The notes below the pieces were generated by a model. That model searched no databases and had not been told where the DNA came from. It saw nothing but the letters and a program-made list of their open reading frames with translations. Positions 18,069 to 27,669 of a DNA stretch of 64,000 nucleotides are shown piece after piece (position 1 is the stretch's first letter; each line of letters begins with the position of its first letter). This DNA is from Lysobacter ciconiae (lineage in GTDB: Bacteria; Pseudomonadota; Gammaproteobacteria; Xanthomonadales; Xanthomonadaceae): the NCBI RefSeq assembly GCF_015209725.1, contig NZ_CP063656.1, positions 558,001 to 622,000 of the forward strand. Direction: 5' to 3'. The translations under genes were made by a program, and so were the position numbers.

Positions 18069-20099
18069 TCAGAGTGCAGCGGCCACTCGACAGCCCTGAT
18101 CGATCGCCCGTTTTGCGTCCAGCTCGGACGCCAGCTCAGCACCGCCGATGACGTGGACCTTCCCGATGTGATCGTTCAGCTGGTGCGCCAACGGCTTGAA
18201 GGAAACCTGGCCGGCGCAGATCACCACGTGGTCCACGGGCAACACCTCCACTGCGCCGCCGATCCGCACGTGCAGCCCCGCGTCGTCGACGCGCAGATAC
18301 TCCACGCCGCTGATCATCGTCACCTGCTTGTGCTTCAGAGTGGCGCGGTGGATCCAGCCGGTGGTCTTGCCCAGGCGGGCGCCCAGCTTGCCTTCGCTAC
18401 GCTGGAGCAACCACAGCGCGCGCGCCGGGGCTTCGGCCGCAGCCGGCACCAGGCCGCCACGATTTTCGGTGTAGTCCAGGTCCACTCCCCATTCCCTGCG
18501 CCAGCGCGCGGGTTCCAGCGTGGGCGATCCGCCGGCCTGCGCGAGAAATTCGGCAACGTCAAATCCGATCCCGCCGGCGCCGATGATGGCCACGCGGGCG
18601 CCGACTTCGACATTCCCCTGCAGGACATCCGCGTAACGGACCACGCTGGGATGGTCCGCGCCGGGGAATTCCACCTCGCGCGCGACCACGCCTGTGGCGA
18701 GCACCACATGGTCGAAGCCGGCCAGATCCGCCTTCGTGGCGCGCGACTCCAGCCGCAGCTCGACGCCGGTCAGCTCGATCTGGCGCTGGAAGTAGCGCAG
18801 GGTCTCGTGGAATTCCTCCTTGCCGGGGATCCGCTTGGCCAGGTTGAACTGGCCGCCGATCCGGCTGGCGGCTTCGAACAGGGTGACCCGGTGGCCGCGT
18901 TGGGCGGCAACGGTCGCGCAGGCCAGTCCCGCCGGCCCCGCGCCGACGACCGCGATGCGCTGCGACGAGGCGGTCGGGGTGTAGCGCAGTTCGGTTTCGG
19001 CGCACGCGCGCGGATTGACCAGGCAACTGGCGCGCCTGTTGGCGAACACGTGGTCCAGGCAGGCCTGGTTGCAGGCGATGCAGGTGTTGATCTCGTCGCT
19101 GCGCCGCGTGCGCGCCTTGGCGACCCACTGCGGATCGGCCAGCAGCGGACGCGCCATCGAGACCATGTCGGCCTCGCCGCCGGCAAGGATGCGTTCGGCG
19201 GTCTCGGGCATGTTGATCCGGTTGGTGGCAATCACCGGCACGCCGACGGCCGGCCGCAGACGCGCGGTGATGCCGCTGAAGGCGCCGCGGGGGACCGAAG
19301 TGGCGATCGTCGGCACCCGTGATTCGTGCCAGCCGATACCGGTGTTGATCAGCGTGGCGCCGGCGGTCTCCACCGCACGTGCCTGGGCCAGGACCTCCTC
19401 CCAGCTGAGCGCGTCATCAACCAGGTCGATCATCGACAGGCGGTAGATGAGGATGAAGTCCGGCCCGCACGCCTCGCGGATGCGCCGCACGATCTCCACC
19501 GCAAAGCGCATGCGCCGGTCCGCATCACCACCAAACCCGTCCCCGCGGCGATTGGTCCGCGGCGCGGTGAACTGGTTCAGCAGGTAGCCCTCCGAGCCCA
19601 TCACCTCCACGCCGTCATAACCCGCATCGCGGGCGAGCTGGGCGGTCCGCACGAACGCCGCGATCTGGCGCTCCACGCCGCGTGTCGACAACGCGCGCGG
19701 GGTGAACGGATTGATCGGCGACTTGATCCGGCTGGGCGCGACCTGCAGCGGGTGATAGCCGTAGCGCCCAGCGTGCAGGATCTGCAGGCAGATGCGGCCA
19801 TCGTGGCTGTGGACGGCATTGGTGACCCGGCGATGCTTGCGCACCTCCCACGACCGGCTCAGTTTGCCGCCGAACGGCTTCAGCCAGCCGCTGATGTTGG
19901 GCGCGAAGCCGCCGGTCACCATCAGCGCCACGCCTGCCTCCGCACGCTCGGCGAAATACGCCGCCAGCTTGGGGAAGTCGGCCGCCCGGTCTTCCAGGCC
20001 CGTGTGCATCGAGCCCATCAGCACCCGGTTGGGCAGGCGGCAGAACCCCAGGTCCAGCGGGGAAAACAGATGCGGATACAGCGGGTGCGGGTCGGTCAT
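18069..20099 (-). CDS. fadH: 2,4-dienoyl-CoA reductase (NADPH), FadH type
   Basis: This 676-residue enzyme reduces 2,4-dienoyl-CoA intermediates during beta-oxidation of unsaturated fatty acids. An N-terminal old-yellow-enzyme TIM barrel (FMN) spans residues 1-330. A 4Fe-4S cluster site follows with C340, C343, C347 and C359 (CIACNQACLD). The C-terminal FAD/NAD(P) domain begins with GAGPAG (386-391), and a second GAGGIG motif binds the other nucleotide. The domain order and length match E. coli FadH. It is divergent from prpD. Confidence 0.92.
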   Translation of the reverse strand: MTDPHPLYPHLFSPLDLGFCRLPNRVLMGSMHTGLEDRAADFPKLAAYFAERAEAGVALMVTGGFAPNISGWLKPFGGKLSRSWEVRKHRRVTNAVHSHDGRICLQILHAGRYGYHPLQVAPSRIKSPINPFTPRALSTRGVERQIAAFVRTAQLARDAGYDGVEVMGSEGYLLNQFTAPRTNRRGDGFGGDADRRMRFAVEIVRRIREACGPDFILIYRLSMIDLVDDALSWEEVLAQARAVETAGATLINTGIGWHESRVPTIATSVPRGAFSGITARLRPAVGVPVIATNRINMPETAERILAGGEADMVSMARPLLADPQWVAKARTRRSDEINTCIACNQACLDHVFANRRASCLVNPRACAETELRYTPTASSQRIAVVGAGPAGLACATVAAQRGHRVTLFEAASRIGGQFNLAKRIPGKEEFHETLRYFQRQIELTGVELRLESRATKADLAGFDHVVLATGVVAREVEFPGADHPSVVRYADVLQGNVEVGARVAIIGAGGIGFDVAEFLAQAGGSPTLEPARWRREWGVDLDYTENRGGLVPAAAEAPARALWLLQRSEGKLGARLGKTTGWIHRATLKHKQVTMISGVEYLRVDDAGLHVRIGGAVEVLPVDHVVICAGQVSFKPLAHQLNDHIGKVHVIGGAELASELDAKRAIDQGCRVAAAL

Positions 20100-20243
20100 G
20101 AAAGTACGCGGCCGTATGGATCAGCCACGATGCCGCCAATTGCATGGACCGGCAAGTGTGCATGCGCGGTCCGCCGTGTACGTCCACGTCCCGCTTATGA
20201 GCGGGCAGGCACAGTGGTCACCCCGCACCGTGGAGCCCCGCCG

Positions 20244-21707
20244 ATGAGTCAGCCCGACAGCCGTTCTGCGATCCGCCCCTCGCCAGACCAGCCGATGCTG
20301 GACGTGGCCGACTACGTGCTGGATTACACGGTCGATTCGATGGAGGCCTACGACACGGCGCGCTACATGCTGCTGGATTCGCTGGCATGCGCGGCGTTGG
20401 CGATGGAGCACGCCGAATGCGTCGCCCATCTCGGGCCGCTGGTCCCCGGTGCGGACCTGAAAGACGGCGCGCGCGTCCCGTTCACCGGATTTCAGCTGGA
20501 CCCGGTGCAGGCGGCCTACAACATCGGCGTGCAGATCCGCTGGCTGGACTTCAACGACACTTGGCTGGCGGCGGAGTGGGGACACCCGTCCGACAACCTC
20601 GGCGCGATCCTCGGCGTGGCGGATTATCTGGGCCGGATTGCGCAGCAGGAAGGCAGGGCACCGATGACCGTTCGCGACGTGCTCGGCTGGGCGATCAAGG
20701 CCCATGAAATCCAGGGCTGCTACGCGCTCGAGAACGCGTTCAACCGCCTCGGGTTGGACCACGTTATCCTGGTGCGCCTGGCATCGACCGCGGTGGCGAC
20801 GCGGATGCTCGGCGGTGACCGTGACGCGATCTGGTCGGCGCTGTCACACAGCTGGATGGACAACGGCGTCCTGCGCACCTATCGCCACGCGCCCAATACC
20901 AGTCCCCGCAAAAGTTGGGCCGCCGGGGACGCCTGCCGACGCGCGGTAACCCACGCACTCAACGCCCTGCGTGGCGAGGTCGGCTGCCCCAGCGCGCTGA
21001 CAGCGCCGACCTGGGGCTTCTATGACGTTGCCTGCGACGGCCGGCCCTTCTCCTTCGAGCGCCCCTTTGGCAGCTACGTGATGGAAAACATCCTGTTCAA
21101 GCTCAGCTTCCCCGCCGAGTTCCACGCCCAGACCGCGGTTGAGTGCGCCATGCAATTGCATGCGCAGGTGCAGCAGCAACTGGACGCAGGCGGCGTCGAT
21201 GCGATCGAGCGGATCGAACTGGAAACCCAGCAGGCGGCCATCCGCATCATCGACAAGACCGGTCCCCTGTCCAACTACGCCGACCGCGACCACTGCCTGC
21301 AATACATGGTCGCCGTGCCCTTGCTGTTCGGGCGCCTCACTGCCAATGACTACAGCGACGCGGTTGCCGCCGACCCGCGCATCGATGCGCTCCGGGACAA
21401 GATGACGGTGAGCGAGGACCCGCGGTTTACCCGGGACTATTCCGATCCCGCCAAGCGCTATATCGGGAACTCGGTCCAGGTGTTTTTCAAGGACGGGACC
21501 AATACGCAAAAGATCACGGTGGATGTTCCCATTGGCCATCGGGAGCGCCGGGCGGAGGGAATACCGGTGCTGATGGACAAGTTCGAACGCGCCATGCGCG
21601 GCCGGCTTTCTGCCGAGCGGTCGGACCGGTTGATGACGCTTGCAAATGCGCCAACGCAACTGGAATCGCTTGCCGTCACCGACTTCATGGATCTGTTTTC
21701 GAACTGA
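20244..21707 (+). CDS. prpD: 2-methylcitrate dehydratase, MmgE/PrpD family
   Basis: This 487-residue protein has the length of E. coli PrpD (483), which dehydrates 2-methylcitrate to 2-methyl-cis-aconitate. Recognisable segments are YMLLDSLACAA, the WLDFNDTWLAAEWGHPSDNLGA block, and the KAHEIQGCYALENAFN region. The C-terminal KRYIGNSVQVFFKDG stretch is also conserved. The start ATG at 20244 is preferred; the frame is open further upstream but lies antisense to fadH. It is divergent from fadH. The AcnD/PrpF alternative route is not present here. Confidence 0.9.
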   Translation: MSQPDSRSAIRPSPDQPMLDVADYVLDYTVDSMEAYDTARYMLLDSLACAALAMEHAECVAHLGPLVPGADLKDGARVPFTGFQLDPVQAAYNIGVQIRWLDFNDTWLAAEWGHPSDNLGAILGVADYLGRIAQQEGRAPMTVRDVLGWAIKAHEIQGCYALENAFNRLGLDHVILVRLASTAVATRMLGGDRDAIWSALSHSWMDNGVLRTYRHAPNTSPRKSWAAGDACRRAVTHALNALRGEVGCPSALTAPTWGFYDVACDGRPFSFERPFGSYVMENILFKLSFPAEFHAQTAVECAMQLHAQVQQQLDAGGVDAIERIELETQQAAIRIIDKTGPLSNYADRDHCLQYMVAVPLLFGRLTANDYSDAVAADPRIDALRDKMTVSEDPRFTRDYSDPAKRYIGNSVQVFFKDGTNTQKITVDVPIGHRERRAEGIPVLMDKFERAMRGRLSAERSDRLMTLANAPTQLESLAVTDFMDLFSN

Positions 21708-21907
21708 ACGAGCCGCGATACGTCCGGCCGCGCTGCGGGAACTTAGTCAATTGTTAGTCGCCTGTTAACACGGCCTTCACGGTCGCGACCCTAGGCTTCA
21801 CCCCGATGGCGTCAAAACGGCAGCCGTCCACAAGCGCTACCGAAACACGCACCCCGATTTCTACAGACCCGTTCCATACCAGTTTCGATCCATACGGAGA
21901 TACACGA

Positions 21908-22963
21908 ATGAACAAGAAACTCCTTTGCGCAGCCATGCTTGGTGGCCTTGCGTTCGCCGGCGCCGCAAGCGCTCAAGAGTTCGATGACCGCTGGTACCTG
22001 ACCGGTTCCGCGGGCATGAACATCCAGGACAACAAGCGCGATTCCCGCGATGCGCCGTTCCTGGCTCTGGGTGTGGGCAAGTTCCTCAACCCGAACTGGT
22101 CGCTCGACGCCGAGCTGAACTACCAGAAGCCGAAGGCGGATCGCAACCAGGATCTCAACTGGAGCCAGTACGGTATCTCGCTCGACGCGCGTTACCACTT
22201 CCTGGCCGAAGGCCGGAACTGGAACCCGTACGTGCTGATGGGCCTGGGCTACCAGCGCGCCGAGGAAGAGTTTGATCCGTCCAACCCGCTGCTGCCCGCG
22301 CGCTTCACCCGCAACGGTGCCCCCAGCGTGCAGAAGGACGGCCACGTCGCCGGCAAGCTCGGTTTCGGTGCCCAGGGCGATGTGGGTCGCGTCAAGATCC
22401 GCACCGAGTTGGCCTACCGCATTGATGCGCACGACGACAGCGTTGGCGCGTTCCTGAGCGACGACGTGCCGCGCGATGATGGCGCTGACTGGTTCGGTGA
22501 CGTGCTGGCCTCGGTCGGTGTCGTGGTTCCGCTGGGTCCCGAGCCGATGGTTCCGGTTGCTCCCGCGCCGCCGCCGCCGCCGGCCCCGCCTGTCCAGGAA
22601 GCTCCGGTTCCGGTCACCATCGATCTGCGTGGCGTGAACTTCGACTTCGACAAGTCGACCCTGCGCGCCGATTCGCTGGCGATCCTCAACGAGGCGCTGG
22701 AAATCCTGCGTCGTTACCCGGAAGTCCGCGTTGAAGTGGCGGGTCACACCGACCTCTGCGGTTCGGATGCGTACAACCAGTCGCTGTCGGAGCGTCGTGC
22801 CCGGGCCGTGTATGACTACATGACTTCCAACGGCATCGATTCCAGCCGTCTGGCCGGCCCGATCGGCTACGGCGAGAGCCGTCCGCTGGAGCAGACCGAG
22901 CAGACGCAGCCTGGCTGCCGCAACGAGCGCAACCGTCGCACCGAGTTGAACGTTCAGAACTGA
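21908..22963 (+). CDS. OmpA family outer membrane protein (first of a tandem pair)
   Basis: This 351-residue protein has a signal peptide cleaved after residue 22 (mature start QEFDDRW). An eight-stranded beta-barrel-like domain spans about 23-215, followed by a proline-rich linker (PPPPPAPP). The C-terminal OmpA peptidoglycan-binding domain is at about 235-351, with VEVAGHTDLCGSDAYNQ and LSERRARAVYDY. Two cysteines flank the peptidoglycan site (in TDLCG and PGCRNE) and could form a disulfide. A 200-base leader precedes the start. It is followed by a strong terminator and a close paralogue. Confidence 0.92.
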   Translation: MNKKLLCAAMLGGLAFAGAASAQEFDDRWYLTGSAGMNIQDNKRDSRDAPFLALGVGKFLNPNWSLDAELNYQKPKADRNQDLNWSQYGISLDARYHFLAEGRNWNPYVLMGLGYQRAEEEFDPSNPLLPARFTRNGAPSVQKDGHVAGKLGFGAQGDVGRVKIRTELAYRIDAHDDSVGAFLSDDVPRDDGADWFGDVLASVGVVVPLGPEPMVPVAPAPPPPPAPPVQEAPVPVTIDLRGVNFDFDKSTLRADSLAILNEALEILRRYPEVRVEVAGHTDLCGSDAYNQSLSERRARAVYDYMTSNGIDSSRLAGPIGYGESRPLEQTEQTQPGCRNERNRRTELNVQN

Positions 22964-23011
22964 GTGAGGCATTCACCGCTGCAGGTCGTCCTGCAGCCGT
23001 GACGCAAACCC

Positions 23012-23041
23012 GAAGCCCGGCAGAGATGCCGGGCTTCGTTG
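23012..23041 (+). terminator. Terminator after the first ompA-like gene
   Basis: A ten-pair perfect stem GAAGCCCGGC (23012-23021) / GCCGGGCTTC (23028-23037) with a six-base loop is followed by a T-rich run. The same stem sequence recurs after the second ompA-like gene. Confidence 0.85.
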
Positions 23042-23051
23042 TTTTCGGCGC

Positions 23052-23083
23052 TTGTTAATAAAACGTTTGAAAAGGTGTATCAT
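23052..23083 (+). promoter_or_regulatory. Candidate promoter of the second ompA-like gene
   Basis: A locally AT-rich stretch contains TTGTTA (23052-23057) and, 18 bases later, TGTATC (23076-23081). It sits between the terminator and the gene. The consensus match is weak. Confidence 0.3.
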
Positions 23084-23211
23084 CACGATTGTGACTGCGG
23101 CTCGTGGCGGCGTCGTGCCGCCTATCCGAAGTGACCTGCCTGTTCCAGCGATGTGTTGCACAACCGATGTGTCGCCCAACCATTTCCCCCGGATCCACTG
23201 AAGGAGCTTCC

Positions 23212-24228
23212 ATGAAAATTCGCTTGATGAGCGCCGCGCTGCTCGCCGGCCTGGCATTTGCCTCGGCCGCCAATGCGCAGGAATTCGATGACCGCTGGTA
23301 CCTGACCGGTTCCACCGGTTTCAACCTGCAGGACAGCGACCGCGGCACCAACGACGCCCCGTTCCTGGCGCTGGGCTTGGGCAAGTTCGTCAGCCCGAAC
23401 TGGTCGATCGACGGTGAGCTGAACTACCAGAACCCGAACTTCGACGCCAACCAGGACCTGAACTGGAGCCAGTACGGCATCTCGCTGGACGCGCGCTACC
23501 ACTTCCTGGCCGAAGGCCGCAACTGGAACCCGTACCTGCTGATGGGCCTGGGCTACCAGCGCGCCGAGGAAGAGTTCGACGCGTTCCCGAACCCGAACTC
23601 GCCCGGTCAGCGCGTTGACGGCAACCTGGCCGCGAAGGTCGGTGCCGGTCTGCAGGCCAACATGGGTCGCTTTGGTGTGCGCACCGAGTTGGCCTACCGT
23701 GGTGACTTCGACGACCAGAGCGTCCACAACCCGAACGAGAGCTGGTTCGGTGACCTGCTGGCTACCGTTGGCGTGATCATCCCGCTGGGCCCGGAGCCTG
23801 TGGCTGCCGTGGCGCCTGCTCCGGTCGCTCCGGCGCCGGCTGCTCCGGTTGAAGAGGCTCCGATCCCGGTGACCATCGACCTGCGTGGCGTGAACTTCGA
23901 GTTCGACAAGTCGAACCTGCGCCCGGATGCGGTTTCGGTCCTGAACGAAGCTGCGCAGATCCTGCAGCGCTACCCCGAGCTGCGTGTCGAAGTGGCCGGC
24001 CACACCGACTCCAAGGGTTCGGATGCGTACAACCAGGCCCTGTCGGAGCGTCGCGCGAGCGCCGTGTACGACTACCTGACCAGCAACGGCGTTGACGCCG
24101 GTCGCCTGGTGGGCCCGAACGGTTACGGCGAGAGCCGCCCGATCGCGCCGAACACCAACCCGGACGGTTCGGACAACCCGGCCGGTCGCGCCGAGAACCG
24201 CCGCACCGAGTTGAACGTGCAGAACTAA
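23212..24228 (+). CDS. OmpA family outer membrane protein (second of a tandem pair)
   Basis: This 338-residue paralogue of the preceding gene has a signal peptide cleaved after residue 22, giving the same mature start (QEFDDRWYLTG). The barrel segment keeps the DLNWSQYGISLDARYHFLAE and NPYLLMGLGYQRAEEEFD stretches found in the first copy. An Ala/Pro linker leads to the OmpA-like C-terminal domain (VEVAGHTDSKGSDAYNQ). It lacks the cysteine pair of copy 1. The start follows an AAGGAG motif. It has its own promoter region and terminator. Confidence 0.92.
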   Translation: MKIRLMSAALLAGLAFASAANAQEFDDRWYLTGSTGFNLQDSDRGTNDAPFLALGLGKFVSPNWSIDGELNYQNPNFDANQDLNWSQYGISLDARYHFLAEGRNWNPYLLMGLGYQRAEEEFDAFPNPNSPGQRVDGNLAAKVGAGLQANMGRFGVRTELAYRGDFDDQSVHNPNESWFGDLLATVGVIIPLGPEPVAAVAPAPVAPAPAAPVEEAPIPVTIDLRGVNFEFDKSNLRPDAVSVLNEAAQILQRYPELRVEVAGHTDSKGSDAYNQALSERRASAVYDYLTSNGVDAGRLVGPNGYGESRPIAPNTNPDGSDNPAGRAENRRTELNVQN

Positions 24229-24274
24229 GCACGTCTGCAACAACAGGGCGCCTGCGGGCGTCCTGCGCGCTACC

Positions 24275-24307
24275 GAAGCCCGGCCATCGTGCCGGGCTTC
24301 GTGTTTT
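24275..24307 (+). terminator. Terminator after the second ompA-like gene
   Basis: A ten-pair stem GAAGCCCGGC (24275-24284) / GCCGGGCTTC (24291-24300) is followed by GTGTTTT. The stem is identical to that after the first copy, with a different six-base loop. Confidence 0.85.
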
Positions 24308-24418
24308 CCGACTGTTGGCCGGGCAGCTGATGCGCTTGCGGTTGTTCAACGCCAAGGCGGCGCATACACTGCCGATGACTGGACGCGGTGTCCAGAAGCC
24401 GTTTCCAGGGAGTTCGAC

Positions 24419-25009
24419 ATGTTGCGTGCCGCTGCTTTTCTCGTCCTGTTGTCATCCGCCGGCGTGGCGGGCGCGCAAAGCCCTGCTTGCAGCAGCTTGT
24501 CGGCGCCGGCCGTGCCGGTCCAGCGCACCGTCATCGTCCCGGTCGCCTCGGAGTTCCGTACCCCGGGCCGCCAGTTGGGGGCGCCCGCAGGCGTTCTATC
24601 ACAGGCCTTGAGCGAGTCGCTTTCCGCCGAGCAGGTGATGTTCCGCAAGCAGCTTGAGAGCTGCGCCACGTTTGCCAGCATCGCGCCGCCGGTATCTCCG
24701 GCCAGCTTGCCTGCGGCCACGGTTGCCCCGGCGGTGCCGGGAGCCACGGCTTCGACGGCCACCACCGGCGCCGTGCCCACGGCGACCGATCCGGCCGCCT
24801 ACAAGCCGCGTACCGAATTCGACAACACGCCGTGGCGGTTCAACATGAGCGAGAACGGCCAGCGGATGACCGCTGACGCGTTCGACGAGTGGATGAAGGC
24901 CAAGGGCTTGCAGGTGGTCGGCGGCAAGTTCATGCGGATTCCTGCCGCCGCAGCGGTCCCGGCCGCGGAGGCAGTCGAGGCCGCAGAGACGCCGGTCCAG
25001 GATCAGTAG
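24419..25009 (+). CDS. Secreted hypothetical protein
   Basis: I do not recognise this 196-residue protein. It has a signal peptide (MLRAAAFLVLLSSAG, likely cleaved after residue 19). A Pro/Ala/Thr-rich low-complexity middle (about residues 88-125) separates two short structured parts. The C-terminal part contains DNTPWRFNMSENGQRMTADAFDEW, which looks like a small folded motif, then an Ala/Glu-rich tail. It is probably periplasmic. It ends at a bidirectional terminator facing kbl. No function is proposed. Confidence 0.7.
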   Translation: MLRAAAFLVLLSSAGVAGAQSPACSSLSAPAVPVQRTVIVPVASEFRTPGRQLGAPAGVLSQALSESLSAEQVMFRKQLESCATFASIAPPVSPASLPAATVAPAVPGATASTATTGAVPTATDPAAYKPRTEFDNTPWRFNMSENGQRMTADAFDEWMKAKGLQVVGGKFMRIPAAAAVPAAEAVEAAETPVQDQ

Positions 25010-25062
25010 GCGGTTTAGATAGAGCAAACCCGGATTTTCGACCATGGTCAAATCCAGAAAAT

Positions 25063-25090
25063 AAAAACGGCCGCATCTGCGGCCGTTTTT
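25063..25090. terminator. Bidirectional terminator between the secreted hypothetical gene and kbl
   Basis: ACGGCCGC and GCGGCCGT form a perfect stem over ATCT, flanked by A residues on the left and five T residues on the right. It serves both convergent genes. Confidence 0.9.
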
Positions 25091-25115
25091 ATATTTGTCA
25101 CTGTCAGCTGAGCGC

Positions 25116-26309
25116 TCAGTCCTTCAGCACGCCCAACTCGCGGCCGATGCGGATGAATGCCGCAATGGCGTGGTCGAGCTGCTCACGGGTATGGGCGGCG
25201 CTGATCTGGGTGCGGATGCGCGCCTCGCCCTGGGGCACGACGGGGAAGAAGAACCCGATCGCGTAGATGCCTTCATCCAGCAAGCGGTCGGCGAATTTCT
25301 GGGCCATCGGCGCGTCGTACAACATCACGGGAACGATGGGATGGTTGCCGGGCTTGAGGTCGAAGCCGGCGGCGGTCATTTTTTCGCGGAAGTAGCGCGT
25401 GTTCTCCTCCAGCGTGGTGCGCATGGCGTCGGCGCCGGCCAGCATCTGGAAGGCCCTGGTCCCGGCCGCGACGACATGCGGCGGCAGCGAGTTGGAGAAC
25501 AGGTACGGGCGTGAACGCTGGCGCAGCAGTTCGATCACTTCCTTCTTGCCGGTCGTGAAGCCGCCCACCGCGCCGCCCATGGCCTTGCCCAGGGTGCCGG
25601 TGAAGATATCGATGCGGTCCATGACACCCTTGAGTTCGGCCGAGCCCCGGCCGGTGGCGCCGATGAAGCCGGTGGCGTGGCAGTCGTCGATATGCACCAT
25701 GGCGCCGTACTTTTCGGCGAGCGCGCAGATCTCGTCCAGCGGGGCGACGAAACCGTCCATCGAGAACACGCCGTCGGTCGTGATCAGTCGGGTCTTGCAG
25801 CCGGCGGCTTCCGCGGCCTGCAACTGCTTTTCCAGGTCGGCCATGTCGCAGTTGGCGTAGCGGAAGCGCTGGGCCTTGCACAGGCGCACACCGTCGATGA
25901 TCGATGCGTGGTTGAGGCTGTCGGAAATGACCGCGTCGTCGGGCCCCAGCAGCGGATCGTACAGGCCGCCGTTCGCGTCGAAGCAGGAGGCGTAAAGGAT
26001 GGTGTCCTCAGTGCCGAAGAAGTCGGCGATCGTCTCCTCCAGCTCCTTGTGCAGGTCCTGGGTGCCGCAGATGAAGCGGACGGACGCCATGCCGAAACCG
26101 TGGGAATCCAGCGCGTCCTTGGCGGCCTGGATGAGGTCGGGATGATCCGCCAGGCCGAGGTAGTTGTTGGCGCAGAAGTTCAGCACCGTGCTGCCGTCTT
26201 CCAGGGTGATCTGCGCCGATTGCGGGCTGCTGATCACACGCTCGGACTTGAACAGGCCGGCCTCGCGGATTTCCTCGAGGCTGGTGGCGTAACGCTTGGT
26301 CAGGGACAT
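25116..26309 (-). CDS. kbl: Glycine C-acetyltransferase (2-amino-3-ketobutyrate CoA ligase)
   Basis: This 397-residue PLP enzyme of the alpha-oxoamine synthase family cleaves 2-amino-3-ketobutyrate with CoA into glycine and acetyl-CoA, the second step of threonine degradation. Signatures are NFCANNYLGLADHP, HIDDCHATGF (208-211 DDCH) and the PLP lysine K242 in GTLGKAMGG. Length matches E. coli Kbl (398). It lies 100 bases downstream of tdh on the same strand, so the two probably form an operon. Confidence 0.96.
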   Translation of the reverse strand: MSLTKRYATSLEEIREAGLFKSERVISSPQSAQITLEDGSTVLNFCANNYLGLADHPDLIQAAKDALDSHGFGMASVRFICGTQDLHKELEETIADFFGTEDTILYASCFDANGGLYDPLLGPDDAVISDSLNHASIIDGVRLCKAQRFRYANCDMADLEKQLQAAEAAGCKTRLITTDGVFSMDGFVAPLDEICALAEKYGAMVHIDDCHATGFIGATGRGSAELKGVMDRIDIFTGTLGKAMGGAVGGFTTGKKEVIELLRQRSRPYLFSNSLPPHVVAAGTRAFQMLAGADAMRTTLEENTRYFREKMTAAGFDLKPGNHPIVPVMLYDAPMAQKFADRLLDEGIYAIGFFFPVVPQGEARIRTQISAAHTREQLDHAIAAFIRIGRELGVLKD

Positions 26310-26409
26310 GGCGGCTCCAGAAAGCAGTGGTCGATGTCGGTCGCTGCGCGCAGGTCGCGGTGGCGCGGCGTCGGTAAAACGCGGAGTGCGGCGGGCGAGC
26401 GGCGCGGAC

Positions 26410-27489
26410 TCAATTCCAGCTGAGTACGACCTTGCCCGACTGGCCGGCTTCCATGAGGTCGAAGCCCTTCTGGAACTCGTCCACCGGCAGCTGGTGGGTC
26501 AGCACCTTGCCCAGCGGGAATCCGCCCAGCACCAGCTGTGTCATCTTGTACCAGGTCTCGTACATCTTCCGCCCGTAGATGCCGTGCAGGGTCAGGCCCT
26601 TGAAGATGATCTTGTCCCAGTCGGCGCCGGCGCCCTGGGGCATGATCCCGAGCAGCGCGATCTTGCCGCCGTGGTACATGCAATCGAGCATGTCGTTGAA
26701 GGCACGCGGGTTGCCGCTCATCTCCAGGCCGACGTCAAAGCCCTCCATGTGCAGGTCCTTCATGACGTCCTTCAACGAGGTGTTGGCGACGTTGACCACG
26801 CGGGTGGCGCCCATGTCGGCGGCGAGCTTGAGCCGGTAGTCGTTGACGTCGGTGACCACCACGTTGCGCGCGCCGATGTGCTTGCAGATGCCCGCCGCGA
26901 TGATGCCGATCGGGCCGGCGCCGGTGATCAGCACGTCCTCGCCGACCACGTTGAATTCCAGCGCGCAGTGGGCCGCGTTGCCGTAGGGATCGAAGAAGGC
27001 GGCCAGCTCGCTGGGGATCTGGTCGGGGATGGGCCACAGGTTGGTCGCCGGCATCACGATGTACTCGGCGAACGCGCCGTTGCGGTTGACGCCGATGCCG
27101 ACGGTGTTGGGGCACAGATGCTGGCGGCCGCCGCGGCAATTGCGGCAGTGGCCGCAGACGATGTGGCCTTCGGCCGAGACGCGCTGGCCGATGCGGTAGC
27201 CGGTGACGCCGGGGCCGAGGTCCACGATGCGCCCCACGAACTCATGACCGATCACCAGGCCCGGCTGGATGGTGCGCTGGCTCCACTCGTCCCACAGGTA
27301 GATGTGCAGGTCGGTGCCGCAGATCGCGGTCTTCTCCAGCTTGATCAGGACCTCGTTGGCACCGGCGCTTGGCACCGGGACGTCCTCCATCCAGATGCCT
27401 TTGCCGGCTTCGCGCTTGACCAGCGCCTTCATCGTGGAGGGGATCGAGTGCGCTGCGGAGGGCTGCGCGGTGGCAATGGTGTCGGACAT
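26410..27489 (-). CDS. tdh: L-threonine 3-dehydrogenase
   Basis: This 359-residue zinc alcohol dehydrogenase-family enzyme oxidises threonine to 2-amino-3-ketobutyrate with NAD, feeding Kbl. The catalytic zinc site includes C57 and the GHE motif (81-83). The structural zinc cysteines are C112, C115, C118 and C126. The GAGPIG nucleotide-binding motif follows. E. coli Tdh begins at the equivalent of Met20 (MKALVKREAGKG, start 27432), so the 19-residue extension is uncertain; neither start has a clear ribosome-binding site. It is divergent from the first S46 peptidase gene. Confidence 0.95.
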   Translation of the reverse strand: MSDTIATAQPSAAHSIPSTMKALVKREAGKGIWMEDVPVPSAGANEVLIKLEKTAICGTDLHIYLWDEWSQRTIQPGLVIGHEFVGRIVDLGPGVTGYRIGQRVSAEGHIVCGHCRNCRGGRQHLCPNTVGIGVNRNGAFAEYIVMPATNLWPIPDQIPSELAAFFDPYGNAAHCALEFNVVGEDVLITGAGPIGIIAAGICKHIGARNVVVTDVNDYRLKLAADMGATRVVNVANTSLKDVMKDLHMEGFDVGLEMSGNPRAFNDMLDCMYHGGKIALLGIMPQGAGADWDKIIFKGLTLHGIYGRKMYETWYKMTQLVLGGFPLGKVLTHQLPVDEFQKGFDLMEAGQSGKVVLSWN

Positions 27490-27669
27490 GGATGGCCTGG
27501 CGGAAACGGCGGATTGAGGGCCAATTGTACCGGCCGCGCCTTCGGCCCCGATGACGGACCTTGCACGCGCCGGTGGCGGCGCCCGACCGCAGGCATGACC
27601 GTTGGCGGTTGCGGACCGCGAGCGGCATTGCTTATCGTCGACGGTTGCACAACACAGACCGGGGCACCC

